A DNA stretch of 64,000 bases from assembly GCA_913776245.1 (NCBI GenBank), contig CAJYLO010000020.1, forward strand, positions 1 through 64,000. Direction: 5' to 3'. The first letter of the stretch is position 1; each line of letters opens with the position of its first letter. The DNA comes from an uncultured Chryseobacterium sp. (GTDB lineage Bacteria > Bacteroidota > Bacteroidia > Flavobacteriales > Weeksellaceae). Below, piece by piece: positions 49,553 to 58,572 of the stretch. The translations under genes were made by a program, and so were the position numbers. Below the pieces are notes generated by a model. It saw only the letters and a list, made by a program, of their open reading frames with translations, did no database searches and had not been told where the DNA came from.

Positions 49553-50398
49553 CTATTTATCCAAAATTCCTCTGATCTTATTTGCATTCACAATCAGCTC
49601 TTCCAAATAATCAAAATTCTCCTTCTCCAAAGCAGATTTGAATTTCCTCAGCTGCGTAATATGTTCATTCAGAACATCCAAGACATTTTCTTTGTTTTGA
49701 CGGAAAATAGGTACCCACATTTCCGGATGGGATTTTGCAAGACGAACGGTGCTGGAAAACCCGGAACTTGCCAATTGAAAAATCGTGTCTTCTTCCCGTT
49801 CTTTTTCCAAAACGGTATTGGCCAAAGCATAAGAAGTAATGTGAGATATATGTGAAATATAGGCTGTGTGAATGTCGTGAGAATCAGCATTCATATAAAT
49901 CGGGTGCATTTCCAGCGTTTTGATCACTTTTTCTACAGTTTCCAGCGCATCGTTGTCAGAGTCTTCTTTATTACAAATTACAGCAGCTTTTCCTGTAAAA
50001 CTGTCTTTGGTAGCGGCGTTCGGTCCGGAATTTTCCGTTCCCCACATCGGGTGGAAAGCCACAAAGCGCTTTCTGTCCGGATGATTTTTGATTGAATCTA
50101 CAATGCCGGATTTTGTAGAACCCACATCCATTACTACCTGCTTTTCATTGATCTGATCCAGCACTTGTGGTAAAATGTTTTTGGCAGCATCTACAGGTAT
50201 AGAAATGATAATCAGATGCGAATTTCTGATGCCTGCATGGAAATCTGTTTTTTCATCAATGATATTGAGTTCTAGCGCTTTATTTAGGTTGTCTTCATTT
50301 TGGTCAATTCCGTAAACAAAATCGGTAAAGTTTTTTTCTTTAAGTTTCAATGCAATGGAACCGCCAATGAGTCCTGTTCCGATAATTCCTAGCTTCAT
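49553..50398 (-). CDS. tyrA: Prephenate dehydrogenase
   Basis: The protein is 281 residues, a monofunctional TyrA without chorismate mutase or ACT domains. The dinucleotide-binding loop is GIIGTGLIGGS (residues 4-14), the Asp in VYGIDQNEDN suggests NAD, and AFHPMWGTENSG holds the catalytic His region. The reaction oxidatively decarboxylates prephenate to 4-hydroxyphenylpyruvate, the precursor of tyrosine. Upstream on the same strand lie a promoter, a Tyr-rich leader peptide and an attenuator, so expression should respond to tRNA-Tyr charging. Confidence 0.94.
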   Translation of the reverse strand: MKLGIIGTGLIGGSIALKLKEKNFTDFVYGIDQNEDNLNKALELNIIDEKTDFHAGIRNSHLIIISIPVDAAKNILPQVLDQINEKQVVMDVGSTKSGIVDSIKNHPDRKRFVAFHPMWGTENSGPNAATKDSFTGKAAVICNKEDSDNDALETVEKVIKTLEMHPIYMNADSHDIHTAYISHISHITSYALANTVLEKEREEDTIFQLASSGFSSTVRLAKSHPEMWVPIFRQNKENVLDVLNEHITQLRKFKSALEKENFDYLEELIVNANKIRGILDK

Positions 50399-50430
50399 TT
50401 TATAAAGTTTTCTATTAATTACTTAAAAAC

Positions 50431-50459
50431 AAAAAACCCCGTCATCAGGACGAGGTTTT
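50431..50459 (-). terminator. tyrA attenuator (factor-independent terminator)
   Basis: On the minus strand AAAACCTCGTC and GACGGGGTTTT pair around a five-base loop (50444-50448) with one wobble, followed by TTTTTTG. It lies between the leader peptide and tyrA. Its 5' arm (CCTCGTCCTG, 50446-50455) can instead pair with CAGGATTAGG at the end of the leader ORF (50479-50488). Confidence 0.85.
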
Positions 50460-50479
50460 GATATTGATACATACGAATC

Positions 50480-50536
50480 CTAATCCTGTTTCAGGTTTTG
50501 AATTGCGTAATAATATGTTCTGTTTATTGTTTTCAC
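50480..50536 (-). CDS. Tyr-rich leader peptide of tyrA
   Basis: The ORF encodes 18 residues, MKTINRTYYYAIQNLKQD, from a GTG start to TAG, with three consecutive Tyr codons (8-10). No ATG is in frame, so GTG is the only plausible start. It sits 33 bases before the attenuator and 82 bases before tyrA, a prephenate dehydrogenase gene that makes the tyrosine precursor. Ribosome stalling at the Tyr codons would leave codons 17-19 (CAGGATTAG) free to form the antiterminator. This is the standard layout of amino-acid attenuation; it is inferred, not proven. Confidence 0.82.
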   Translation of the reverse strand: MKTINRTYYYAIQNLKQD

Positions 50537-50540
50537 AAAA

Positions 50541-50572
50541 CGAAGATAGAAATTAATTTTGTTAAAATCAAA
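50541..50572 (-). promoter_or_regulatory. Promoter of the tyrA leader
   Basis: On the minus strand TTTG is followed after 20 bases by TATCTTCG, near the TAnnTTTG consensus. The GTG of the leader peptide starts only four bases after the -7 box, so the leader would be translated from a leaderless or nearly leaderless RNA. Confidence 0.55.
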
Positions 50573-50578
50573 AAAAAA

Positions 50579-52861
50579 TTAAGGATTCGAAATAATCAAA
50601 GTTGATGGAATATCCGATAACCAGAGACTTTTGGTGTCTATGAGATTCTTCCAGCTTTTGCTGCTGATGAGCATCAGATCCTGAGATTCCAGGAAATCTT
50701 TCTCAATGGTTTTTTCATTGTAAAGTGTGATATGATTAGGCGCAATTTGTTCGATGGTTCTTATCAGCTCACGGATTTCTGTGTTTTTCCTGATTTGTCC
50801 GGCAGCATCCAGGATGATCACCTGGGAATCATTGTTGTTGATGAGTCGCTTGGCATATTCAACCAGATAAAAATCATTCAGATCAAAAACGGGAATAAAA
50901 ATCTTGTCAGCGCTTTCAAAGTTTTTGTCTACCATTATTCCCACAGGAATATTGGTTCTATTCAGGATGCTCAATGTAAAATCATCAAAAGGCGAGGTAT
51001 TAAAAATATATGATTTTCCTTTTACGGTATTCAGTAATTTTTCCGGGTTGATGATCTTCGTTGTGAAACCCAACAGTTTACCCAGCAGTGTCCCTTCATA
51101 GATGGATTTGCGTATCATCACAAGCAGCAGATCATAATTGCCTTTGTTGGAAATGCTGATCAAATCATTTTCGATATCATTAGATGCCTTGAAAAGAGTA
51201 GTTACCTGCAGTTTCAGTTCCTGCGAAGTGTTGATAATGTCTGAAAATAATTCGGTCTCGTAATTTTCAGAGTCAAATGCGTGCAGACCGTCTACCGGCG
51301 AAATATTCATCGCAGTAATACTTTTATTAGCGTTCATTTTATGGGTAAAATTGTCGGCTAATTTTAACAAAGTGCTTCCGGCTTCCGGGTTTTCAAATGA
51401 TAAAAGAACTTTGTACTTAGCACTTTCCTGCTCATCAATGTCATCGGTCATTGACATCTTTCCTTTGAACAGAAAATTGATGAAATCCAGCGAAGGACCT
51501 GTCATAAAGGTTGTAAATAAAGCCATTATAACCATCATTGCAAAAATCTCAGGACTCAGAACGCCGAGATCATAACCGATGTTGAGGACGATCAGTTCCA
51601 TCAAGCCGCGCGTGTTCATCAGTGCACCGATTGTAAGGCTGTCTTTCCAATTAATTTTAAGGAATTTTGCAGTCAATGCACTCCCCACGAATTTTCCTGT
51701 AACAGCAATAAGGATGATCAGGACTGCTGTCATCCAGAGATGTCCGTCATTCAGCAATCCGATCTGGGTTCTTAATCCTGTAAAAACGAAAAATAACGGA
51801 AGTAGTAAAACCAAAGCAACATCTTCAACCTTCTCGATAAAAAGATTCCTGAATTTTGCATTTTCCGGCATTATCGCACCAGCCATAAAAGCGCCGAAAA
51901 GCGCATGGATACCGATAACTTCCGTCGCATAGGCAGAAATAATCAACGTAAGAAAGAAAATGGCAACAATGGATTTATTGATGAGTCCTTTCCCAGCTTG
52001 TAACTCTCCAACTCTTTTCAGGAAGGGTCTCACGATTTTTATCATCAGGAAAACATAGGCAATAGCCATCAAGATCACATAAATAGAGCTGGCAAAGGAG
52101 CCGGCTTTTACAATCGCAATGACAGCTGCAAGAATGCACCAGGCGGTGATGTCATCCGCAGCTGCACAAGTGATGACTATGGTTCCGAGTTTGGTTTTCT
52201 GAAGATTCCGCTCCTGAACAATTCTTGCTAAAACAGGGAACGCTGTGATGCTCATTGCAATGGCTATAAACAGAGCAAATGAGCTGAACTGCACACCGTC
52301 CGGCGCAAATTCCTTATAAATAAAATAAGATAGCCCGATTCCTAATGCAAATGGAATGATGATGCTGGCGTGGCTGATGACAACGGCATCGTGTGCTCTT
52401 TTTCTCAGCACACTCAAATCCAGTTCCATTCCCACGATATACATAAAAAGTATTAATCCTATCTGGCTTAGAAACTGCAGATTTCCCAAAGATTCTTTCG
52501 GGAATAAAAATGTTGAAAACTCAGGGAAATATAAGCCCAAAAGGGAAGGGCCAAGAACAATGCCTGCAATCATCTCACCGATAACGGAAGGCTGTTTCAT
52601 CTTCATACAGATCCACCCAAAAAGCCTTGCTACAAAGATAATGGTCACAATCTGAGCGAGAAGAAGTGCCAGCGGATGATGGAGATTAATCATAAAAGAC
52701 TCCGCAAAATTATCCCACATTGTGCCGGTTGGGTTATGACGGACAATTTTTTCACCGGCTTCAAGCGTTTTACCTTCGATGAAAAACCAATACATCAAAA
52801 CAGAGAAAACTACAATTGTTGCAACGTAAAATATAATATTCCTGTACTTTGCCATAATCAT
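50579..52861 (-). CDS. Cation/proton antiporter (CPA2/Kef-type) with C-terminal regulatory domain
   Basis: The protein is 760 residues. After an N-terminal helix comes a 12-13 helix Na+/H+ exchanger domain (about 60-480) with QPSVIGEMIAGIVLGPSLLG, the ion-binding AADDITAW and NTRGLMELIVLNIGYDLG. The last 250 residues are soluble and resemble paired UspA-like folds (KYKVLLSFENPEAGSTLL, VMIRKSIYEGTLLGKLLG) that may bind nucleotides. It should exchange Na+ or K+ for protons at the inner membrane. Start may be the Met at 52861 or the one two codons later. Confidence 0.9.
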   Translation of the reverse strand: MIMAKYRNIIFYVATIVVFSVLMYWFFIEGKTLEAGEKIVRHNPTGTMWDNFAESFMINLHHPLALLLAQIVTIIFVARLFGWICMKMKQPSVIGEMIAGIVLGPSLLGLYFPEFSTFLFPKESLGNLQFLSQIGLILFMYIVGMELDLSVLRKRAHDAVVISHASIIIPFALGIGLSYFIYKEFAPDGVQFSSFALFIAIAMSITAFPVLARIVQERNLQKTKLGTIVITCAAADDITAWCILAAVIAIVKAGSFASSIYVILMAIAYVFLMIKIVRPFLKRVGELQAGKGLINKSIVAIFFLTLIISAYATEVIGIHALFGAFMAGAIMPENAKFRNLFIEKVEDVALVLLLPLFFVFTGLRTQIGLLNDGHLWMTAVLIILIAVTGKFVGSALTAKFLKINWKDSLTIGALMNTRGLMELIVLNIGYDLGVLSPEIFAMMVIMALFTTFMTGPSLDFINFLFKGKMSMTDDIDEQESAKYKVLLSFENPEAGSTLLKLADNFTHKMNANKSITAMNISPVDGLHAFDSENYETELFSDIINTSQELKLQVTTLFKASNDIENDLISISNKGNYDLLLVMIRKSIYEGTLLGKLLGFTTKIINPEKLLNTVKGKSYIFNTSPFDDFTLSILNRTNIPVGIMVDKNFESADKIFIPVFDLNDFYLVEYAKRLINNNDSQVIILDAAGQIRKNTEIRELIRTIEQIAPNHITLYNEKTIEKDFLESQDLMLISSKSWKNLIDTKSLWLSDIPSTLIISNP

Positions 52862-52968
52862 TGACTTAAATTTTACCAGATTTCGAGATGTAAAGTTGAG
52901 AAGTTTTTGAATATGAATTTTACCTCACATTCAGAAATGTAATGAAATGACCTTTTTCTGCACTGAAA

Positions 52969-53673
52969 TTATTCCGAAAGTTTTTCAGAAACCTTATTTC
53001 TGAAAGTATCGCTCACATTTAATTTTAAAGGAGCTTCGTCTGAAGAAATTATGTCCAGAATGATTTCCGAGGAAGAAAAAATTTTGATAAAATTAACATT
53101 AACCATTTCCTTTTTGTTGATCTGGACAAAGATTTTATCGGGAAGTAATTCGGCTAGATTTTTAAAACTCAGATTTTTAAGTGTGATCTCGGAATTGCTT
53201 TTAATTTTGAGATCTTTATCCCGGCTGTCAATCTCGGAAGTTTTAATGTATATGATGTCATTGATGAAAATCCGGGTTTTTCCAAGATTAGTGTTCCATT
53301 CAAAAAACCGGTTTTTTTTCTGATCACCCAGTTTTTCTGCCTTTTCAAAAGCCTGCTGAAGCCGTTCTTTTTTAATCGGTTTTCGGACATAATCTACCAC
53401 ATCCAGGTCAAAAGCTTCCGCTGCGTATTCTTTGTAAGCCGTTGTAAAAATGATTTTTTTGTCCCGGATAAATTCTGCAACCTGAAGACCATTCATTCCG
53501 GGCATTTCGATATCAAGAATGCAAACATCACAATCAATATTATGGATTTCCTGTAAAAAAATTTTCGGATTATTGAACGCTTTTACGACTTCAATATTTT
53601 CAATCTGTTCACAAAGCAACTTTAAATAACTGATTGCTAATAGTTCATCATCCAGAATAACGCATTTTATCAT
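52969..53673 (-). CDS. LytTR-family response regulator
   Basis: The protein is 234 residues. The receiver domain has the acidic pocket DDE (8-10), phospho-acceptor Asp54 in CILDIEMPGMNG and the Lys of VRKPIKKERL. Residues 125-234 form a LytTR DNA-binding domain (FFEWNTNLGKTRIFINDIIYIKT; INKKEMVNVNFIKIF). It is the partner of the kinase encoded directly upstream, whose stop codon it overlaps by 26 bases, so the two are translationally coupled. Target genes unknown. Confidence 0.93.
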   Translation of the reverse strand: MIKCVILDDELLAISYLKLLCEQIENIEVVKAFNNPKIFLQEIHNIDCDVCILDIEMPGMNGLQVAEFIRDKKIIFTTAYKEYAAEAFDLDVVDYVRKPIKKERLQQAFEKAEKLGDQKKNRFFEWNTNLGKTRIFINDIIYIKTSEIDSRDKDLKIKSNSEITLKNLSFKNLAELLPDKIFVQINKKEMVNVNFIKIFSSSEIILDIISSDEAPLKLNVSDTFRNKVSEKLSE

Positions 53674-54421
53674 AAAATTCGGAAAGATTAATGGTTAGTT
53701 GGGCGGTGTAACAATTGTTGCTGACGTTTTTTGAAAGTTTATAATGATTCTTATAAATCAGTTTAAGCCTTTGATCAAAAGACTGACTTCCGAAACCACT
53801 GTTTTCTTTTTGTAATGGCATTTTTTCTGAAATTTTATTGGAAACTTTCATTTCAAATGTTCCGTCATCCAAAACTAAACTAACAGAAATAAAAGAATCC
53901 TGCGCCAAAAAATCCGTGTGTTTAAAAGCGTTCTCAATCAAATCAACAGAGATCAGCGGTGCAAAAACTTTCTCCTGATAAACCGAATCTTCTTTGTTGA
54001 TTTTTGTTTTGATCCTGAAATCAAATAACGGATTGATTTTGATTTTGTTGATTTCAATAAGATTCATTGCAAAATTCAGTTCTTCTTTTGGAGTGACAAA
54101 CTTGTTACCACTTTCGTAGAGAATATAATCCAGAATATTGGCCAGTTTATCAAGCGAAATGTACGTCTGATAAGCGTGCGATTGTACTGAATTCAGGATG
54201 TTTTTGAAAAGATGAGGATTAAGTTTGGTCTCGATATGCTCCAGTCTCACATTGTCTAGCTTGCTCTCAATCGCTTTATAATTGTCTTCGAGAAGCTTGT
54301 TTTTAGTTGTAACCGATTTGTATTTTCCAAAGAGAAAAAAACTAAGAACCAACAGGAAAAAGATGACAAAAATCCCACCAAATAAGAGATAATCGGGTAG
54401 AAGGAGATTTTTGCCGTTCAT
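53648..54421 (-). CDS. LytS-type sensor histidine kinase
   Basis: The protein is 257 residues with one N-terminal helix (12-32) and a short linker coiled coil. The His-kinase motif LNPHLFKNILNSVQ has phospho-acceptor His70, typical of the LytS/AlgZ (HPK8-like) family, followed by the N box ENAFKHTD and GSQSFDQRLKLIYKN. There is almost no extracytoplasmic domain, so the signal is probably sensed in or near the membrane. It phosphorylates the coupled LytTR regulator. Confidence 0.92.
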   Translation of the reverse strand: MNGKNLLLPDYLLFGGIFVIFFLLVLSFFLFGKYKSVTTKNKLLEDNYKAIESKLDNVRLEHIETKLNPHLFKNILNSVQSHAYQTYISLDKLANILDYILYESGNKFVTPKEELNFAMNLIEINKIKINPLFDFRIKTKINKEDSVYQEKVFAPLISVDLIENAFKHTDFLAQDSFISVSLVLDDGTFEMKVSNKISEKMPLQKENSGFGSQSFDQRLKLIYKNHYKLSKNVSNNCYTAQLTINLSEFYDKMRYSG

Positions 54422-54424
54422 CGT

Positions 54425-54796
54425 TTATTTTATTTTTTTCAAATCCAGGAATTCCGCTTTATCCTTGCATTTGGAATAGTGGATTTCATAAGTAGGATTA
54501 TTCTTGGGATAGTTCAGAATATATTCCGGACAAGGTTTTTTCTGGGCGTTGCTTTTATCAAAATTAATTGTTCCGTTGGGAATTATATTATCTTTTAACT
54601 CTTTTTCGGAAATCTTATTGACTTCGAGTGCTTTTTTAAATTGCTCTGAATAAGAAAAATCTTTGGTTAGCGTTTCTGCAATAACTCTATCGGTCGGGAA
54701 ATAAGAGCAGCTCGTTCCTTTCTGATTCAGGATAAAAAACACGATGATTAGGCCTGGAACAAAGCCTATCAGATAAAATTTTAATTTTTTGAGCAT
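54425..54796 (-). CDS. Single-pass membrane protein of unknown function (DUF4258-like)
   Basis: The protein is 123 residues with one N-terminal helix (6-24, FYLIGFVPGLIIVFFIL) and a soluble part with conserved-looking GTSCSYFPTDRVIAETL, IPNGTINFDKSNAQKKPCPEYIL and YEIHYSKCKD; three Cys could bind metal or form disulfides. I associate this pattern with small proteins near alanine dehydrogenase in Flavobacteriia, labelled DUF4258, but from memory only. It lies 9 bases after ald and 3 before the kinase gene, so it is within one operon. Confidence 0.6.
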   Translation of the reverse strand: MLKKLKFYLIGFVPGLIIVFFILNQKGTSCSYFPTDRVIAETLTKDFSYSEQFKKALEVNKISEKELKDNIIPNGTINFDKSNAQKKPCPEYILNYPKNNPTYEIHYSKCKDKAEFLDLKKIK

Positions 54797-54805
54797 TATT
54801 TGATT

Positions 54806-56002
54806 TTAAAAAATCAGAAGGTTAATATCGTGATAAGGAAGGTCAAACTTATTGCAGATCATCAGTTTGGTATGTCTTCCTTTATACATATACAGGGATT
54901 GCTTGATTTCGTTTTTGTGAACCAGCATATTTTCAAAACCGCCTTCTTCATCATAACCTAAAAGATAACTTAGGAAGAAGTTACTAATAGCTTTGGTCGT
55001 TGTTCTCGGCATTTTGGAGGTCAGGTTCGGTAGTCCGCAATGGATAACGCCGTGTTTAATAATAAAAGGTTTTTCTGTAGAAGTCAGTTCAGACGTCTCA
55101 ATCACTTTCCCGTTATCAATGGTAATATCAATGATTACGCTTCCTTTTTTCATTTTCATCACCATATCTTCCGTCACGATTGGCGACAGGTTGAGTCTTG
55201 GCAAAGCACCGATGACGACATCTGCACGTCTGAGCGATTTTGTAAGTTCTTTCGGATCAATGATGGAAGTCGGAACGCGGCTGTCTACCAAAGTGTGCAG
55301 CCTTCTCAGCTTTGACAACGAGTTATCAAAAACTTTGACACTTGCGCCTAATCCAATTGCTGCTTTTGTTGCAAATTCGCCTACGATTCCGGCTCCGAGA
55401 ATGACGACTTCCGTCGGACGAACACCTGTGATCCCGCCAAGCATCAAACCGTTGGACATCGCCAATAATTCTGAGGCATAAAGAATCGAAACACTTCCGG
55501 CAATTTCGCCAATCAATCTTACCAAAGAAAGCTGTTTATACTCATCCATAATGAACTCAAACGCAATAGCATTAACTTTCTTAGCTGCCAGTTTTATGAA
55601 ATAATCTTTTTCTCTGAGGTTGATTTGCAATGCAGAAATCAAATACGTCATTGGTCTGAGATATTCGATTTCTTCTTCCGTAGGCGGATTGATTTTCAGG
55701 ACCAGATCCTGCGAAAATGCCACTTTCGGGTCGTTCGTGATTTCTGCTCCGGCTTCGGAATAAAGAAGATCCGAGAAGTGCGAGCCTTCGCCGGCGCCGC
55801 TTTCTATGATCACTTTATGACCGTTATTGACCAATATCTGAACAGCATCAGGAATCAGACAGGTTCTTTTCTCACTCAGGCAGGTTTCCTTCGGAACACC
55901 GATGCTGAAGGTTTTTCCTTTTTTTACAACTTCCAGTTTTTCCTCTTTCGGAATCAGTTCTTCTTCGGAAAAAGGGGTGAATATGGTTGACGTGCTGCTC
56001 AT
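54806..56002 (-). CDS. ald: Alanine dehydrogenase
   Basis: The protein is 398 residues. Family motifs include the N-terminal substrate segment FSIGVPKETCLSEKRT, the Rossmann glycine loop ILGAGIVGEFATKAAIGLGA, the Asp after it (VKVFDNS) and GVIHCGLPNL. It interconverts L-alanine and pyruvate/ammonia with NAD. The protein is longer than typical Ald (about 370) by an N-terminal extension (MSSTSTIFTPFSEEELIPKE) and has an altered C-terminus, as in other Bacteroidota. It heads a run with the DUF4258-like, LytS and LytTR genes. Confidence 0.9.
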   Translation of the reverse strand: MSSTSTIFTPFSEEELIPKEEKLEVVKKGKTFSIGVPKETCLSEKRTCLIPDAVQILVNNGHKVIIESGAGEGSHFSDLLYSEAGAEITNDPKVAFSQDLVLKINPPTEEEIEYLRPMTYLISALQINLREKDYFIKLAAKKVNAIAFEFIMDEYKQLSLVRLIGEIAGSVSILYASELLAMSNGLMLGGITGVRPTEVVILGAGIVGEFATKAAIGLGASVKVFDNSLSKLRRLHTLVDSRVPTSIIDPKELTKSLRRADVVIGALPRLNLSPIVTEDMVMKMKKGSVIIDITIDNGKVIETSELTSTEKPFIIKHGVIHCGLPNLTSKMPRTTTKAISNFFLSYLLGYDEEGGFENMLVHKNEIKQSLYMYKGRHTKLMICNKFDLPYHDINLLIF

Positions 56003-56059
56003 AGAATCAAAACATTAATCAAAAACATTAGGCAAAGATAAAACAATTTACAGTATCTG

Positions 56060-56467
56060 TTAATTAAATTCGATTTCTCTTCCGGATTCGGTATTATTGA
56101 TTGTCATTTCGTGAAAATCATAACCTTCCAGCTCATCCATATAGATCTCCGGCCATTCTATGATGGATAGGAAACCGCTATCCAGATACTCCTCAATCCC
56201 GAAATCATACGCTTCCGAAACATTTTTCAGCCGGTACAAATCAAAGTGATAAACTTTCCCTTTTGATGTATCATATTCATTTACAATAGAATAAGTCGGC
56301 GACGAAATCTCATCCTCGCTCCCCAATTCTTTCAAAAAATATTGGGTGAAAGTCGTTTTTCCTGCGCCAAGATTGCCTTTCAGCAACAGGATGTTATGTT
56401 TAAGTTCTGGCGTGATTTTGTGAATGACATCATTCCACTCTTCAAGCTGATGAATTTTAAATCGCAT
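56060..56467 (-). CDS. tsaE: tRNA threonylcarbamoyladenosine biosynthesis ATPase TsaE
   Basis: The protein is 135 residues. Walker A is LKGNLGAGKTTFTQYF, and SPTYSIVNEY plus HFDLYRL are the conserved switch regions; EWPE follows. TsaE is the ATPase that works with TsaB and TsaD to put t6A on tRNA; TsaC in this window (22657) makes the donor. A -7-like box TAATTTTG (56481-56488, minus strand) lies 13 bases before the start. Cytosolic. Confidence 0.93.
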   Translation of the reverse strand: MRFKIHQLEEWNDVIHKITPELKHNILLLKGNLGAGKTTFTQYFLKELGSEDEISSPTYSIVNEYDTSKGKVYHFDLYRLKNVSEAYDFGIEEYLDSGFLSIIEWPEIYMDELEGYDFHEMTINNTESGREIEFN

Positions 56468-56595
56468 CGTGATTTTTTTGCAAAATTAAACTTTTCCGTT
56501 TTTTGTTGAGCGATTGTTTCCGATGATAATAAACTTATCTATAAATTTACGGTTTCAAATTGATTGGATTAAATTCTTAATACTCCCGTTCAGCG

Positions 56596-58518
56596 TTGAT
56601 TACTAAAGAAACCATAGACAAAATATTTTCTACCATCCGTGTAGAAGAGATCATTGGCGAATATGTCCAACTGAAAAGGGCCGGCTCCAATTTCAAGGGT
56701 CTGAGTCCTTTTCACGAAGAAAAATCGCCCAGTTTTGTAGTTTCGCCCAGTAAACAGATTTGGAAAGATTTCTCGTCGGGCAAAGGTGGGACTGCGATTT
56801 CTTTTCTGATGGAAATCGAGAATTTTACCTATCCGGAAGCGCTTCGTCACGCCGCCAAAAAATACGGCATCGAGATTGAAGAAAATGTGCGCGAATATTC
56901 CGAAGAAGAAAAACAATCTCAGACAGAAAGAGATCTCCTTTATAAAATCCATGAAGTTGCCAATGATTTTTTCCAGGAACAGCTTTGGGAATCGGAAGAA
57001 GGAAGAGCGATTGGTTTTTCTTATTTTAAGGAAAGGGAACTGCGGGACGACATCATCAAAAAATTCCAGTTAGGCTATTCTCCTGAAAAGAAAAATGCTT
57101 TTACGGAATTTGCGCTGGAAAAAGGCTATTCTAAGGAAATTCTTGAAAAATCCGGGTTGTCTATTTTTCCGGAAAATACACCTTCGGGAATTGACAGATT
57201 CCGAGACAGGGTTATTTTCCCGATTCATAGTTTCTCGGGAAGAGTGCTCGGCTTTGGTGCAAGGATTCTCAAGAACAATGTCAAAACGGCCAAATATCTT
57301 AACTCTCCGGAAACCGAAATTTATCATAAATCCAACGTTCTTTACGGGCTAAATCAGAGTAAACAGGCAATTTCCAGAAAGAATCTCTGTCTTTTGGTGG
57401 AAGGTTATATGGATGTTGTTTCACTTCATCAGTCGGGGATTGAAAATGTGGTGGCAAGTTCCGGAACATCGCTGACAACCGAGCAAATCAAGCTCATCAA
57501 AAGACTGACAGAAAATGTTACGATTCTTTTTGATGGTGATAATGCCGGGATCAAAGCCAGTTTCAGAAGCATCGATATGCTGTTGTCCGAAGGAATGAAC
57601 ATCCGTGTCTTATTATTTCCTGATGGCGATGATCCCGATTCTTTTGCCAGGAAACATCCGCAGGAATTTGTGGAAAATTTCATTGATAAGGAAGCTAAAG
57701 ATTTTATCGATTTTAAAGCGGAGATTCTTTTGAAAGATGCCGGCGATGATCCGATCAGAAAAGCGGAATCGATCCGGGATATTGTGAAGTCCGTATCGTT
57801 TGTTCAGAATGCGCTGAAACGTGAGGTCTATTTGAAAGAAGTTTCCAATAAATTTGGACTGAGCGAGCAGAGTTTGTTCAATGAGCTTCAGATTCAGACC
57901 AATGTAACGCAGCAGGAATCCAAACCGGCAATTGCGGAGAAAAAAAATCATCAAAAGCTGGAAGTGGTTCGTGAAGCTACAATTTCGGTTAATCCGCTTT
58001 TGGTACAGGAAGAAAAGCTGGTAGATCTGATGCTGAAATACGGTGATTTTGTTTTGGACCGAAAAGATGCGGAAGGCAATGATTATAAAATCACCGTCAT
58101 CGAAGAAATTCTGAATCATCTGGATGAAGACGATTGTGAAATCCAACTGGATATCAACAAAAAAATTGTCTCTGAGATCAAAGAAGGGATTTTGCAGAAT
58201 GAACTGCGCTCCGGTAATTTTTTCTTCGATTTTATGGATGAGGAAGTTTCCGGAAAACTGGCGAATGCACTCATAGAAAATTATCAGACCAGCAACTGGA
58301 ATAAATACAATATCTATTTTAGTAAAGAAGAAGAAGTGGTTCCCAAATTGGTTTCCGATATTGTACTGAGACATAAAAGAGAATATATTGTGAAACTCAT
58401 CAATGATCTTAAAAATTCTCTTGATGATGAGGCTGATAATACAGAAATCTATCAGAAAATTATTCTGCTTACCCAACTCAAAAACAAATTGGATCAGGAA
58501 TTATTTCGGATTTTGTGA
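56596..58518 (+). CDS. dnaG: DNA primase with substituted zinc ligands and TTG start
   Basis: The protein is 640 residues starting at TTG (56596); a stop lies in frame 16 bases upstream and no ATG is available before residue 74, so TTG is forced. The N-terminal zinc-ribbon layout is intact but its ligands are changed: Ser37, His40, Asp58 and Ser61 replace Cys, His, Cys, Cys (GLSPFHEEKSPSF, KDFSSGKGG). The TOPRIM core shows LLVEGYMDVVSLHQSG and ILFDGDNAG. A long C-terminal helicase-binding region follows. The protein makes RNA primers at the replication fork. The ligand loss may be common to Flavobacteriia. Confidence 0.94.
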   Translation: MITKETIDKIFSTIRVEEIIGEYVQLKRAGSNFKGLSPFHEEKSPSFVVSPSKQIWKDFSSGKGGTAISFLMEIENFTYPEALRHAAKKYGIEIEENVREYSEEEKQSQTERDLLYKIHEVANDFFQEQLWESEEGRAIGFSYFKERELRDDIIKKFQLGYSPEKKNAFTEFALEKGYSKEILEKSGLSIFPENTPSGIDRFRDRVIFPIHSFSGRVLGFGARILKNNVKTAKYLNSPETEIYHKSNVLYGLNQSKQAISRKNLCLLVEGYMDVVSLHQSGIENVVASSGTSLTTEQIKLIKRLTENVTILFDGDNAGIKASFRSIDMLLSEGMNIRVLLFPDGDDPDSFARKHPQEFVENFIDKEAKDFIDFKAEILLKDAGDDPIRKAESIRDIVKSVSFVQNALKREVYLKEVSNKFGLSEQSLFNELQIQTNVTQQESKPAIAEKKNHQKLEVVREATISVNPLLVQEEKLVDLMLKYGDFVLDRKDAEGNDYKITVIEEILNHLDEDDCEIQLDINKKIVSEIKEGILQNELRSGNFFFDFMDEEVSGKLANALIENYQTSNWNKYNIYFSKEEEVVPKLVSDIVLRHKREYIVKLINDLKNSLDDEADNTEIYQKIILLTQLKNKLDQELFRIL

Positions 58519-58572
58519 CAGAATGACTCAAAAATTTTATATATTTTTTTTAAATTTGATAAAAAATAAAAA

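Noticed and set aside
50435-50485. Alternative 17-codon ORF (MYQYQNLVLMTGFFVFK) as the tyrA leader peptide
   Set aside because: It overlaps the attenuator itself and has scattered Tyr codons; the upstream ORF with three Tyr codons in a row fits attenuation much better.
57613-58476. 287-residue minus-strand ORF inside dnaG
   Set aside because: Antisense shadow of a well-supported primase; Phe/Ile-rich composition reflects the complementary strand.
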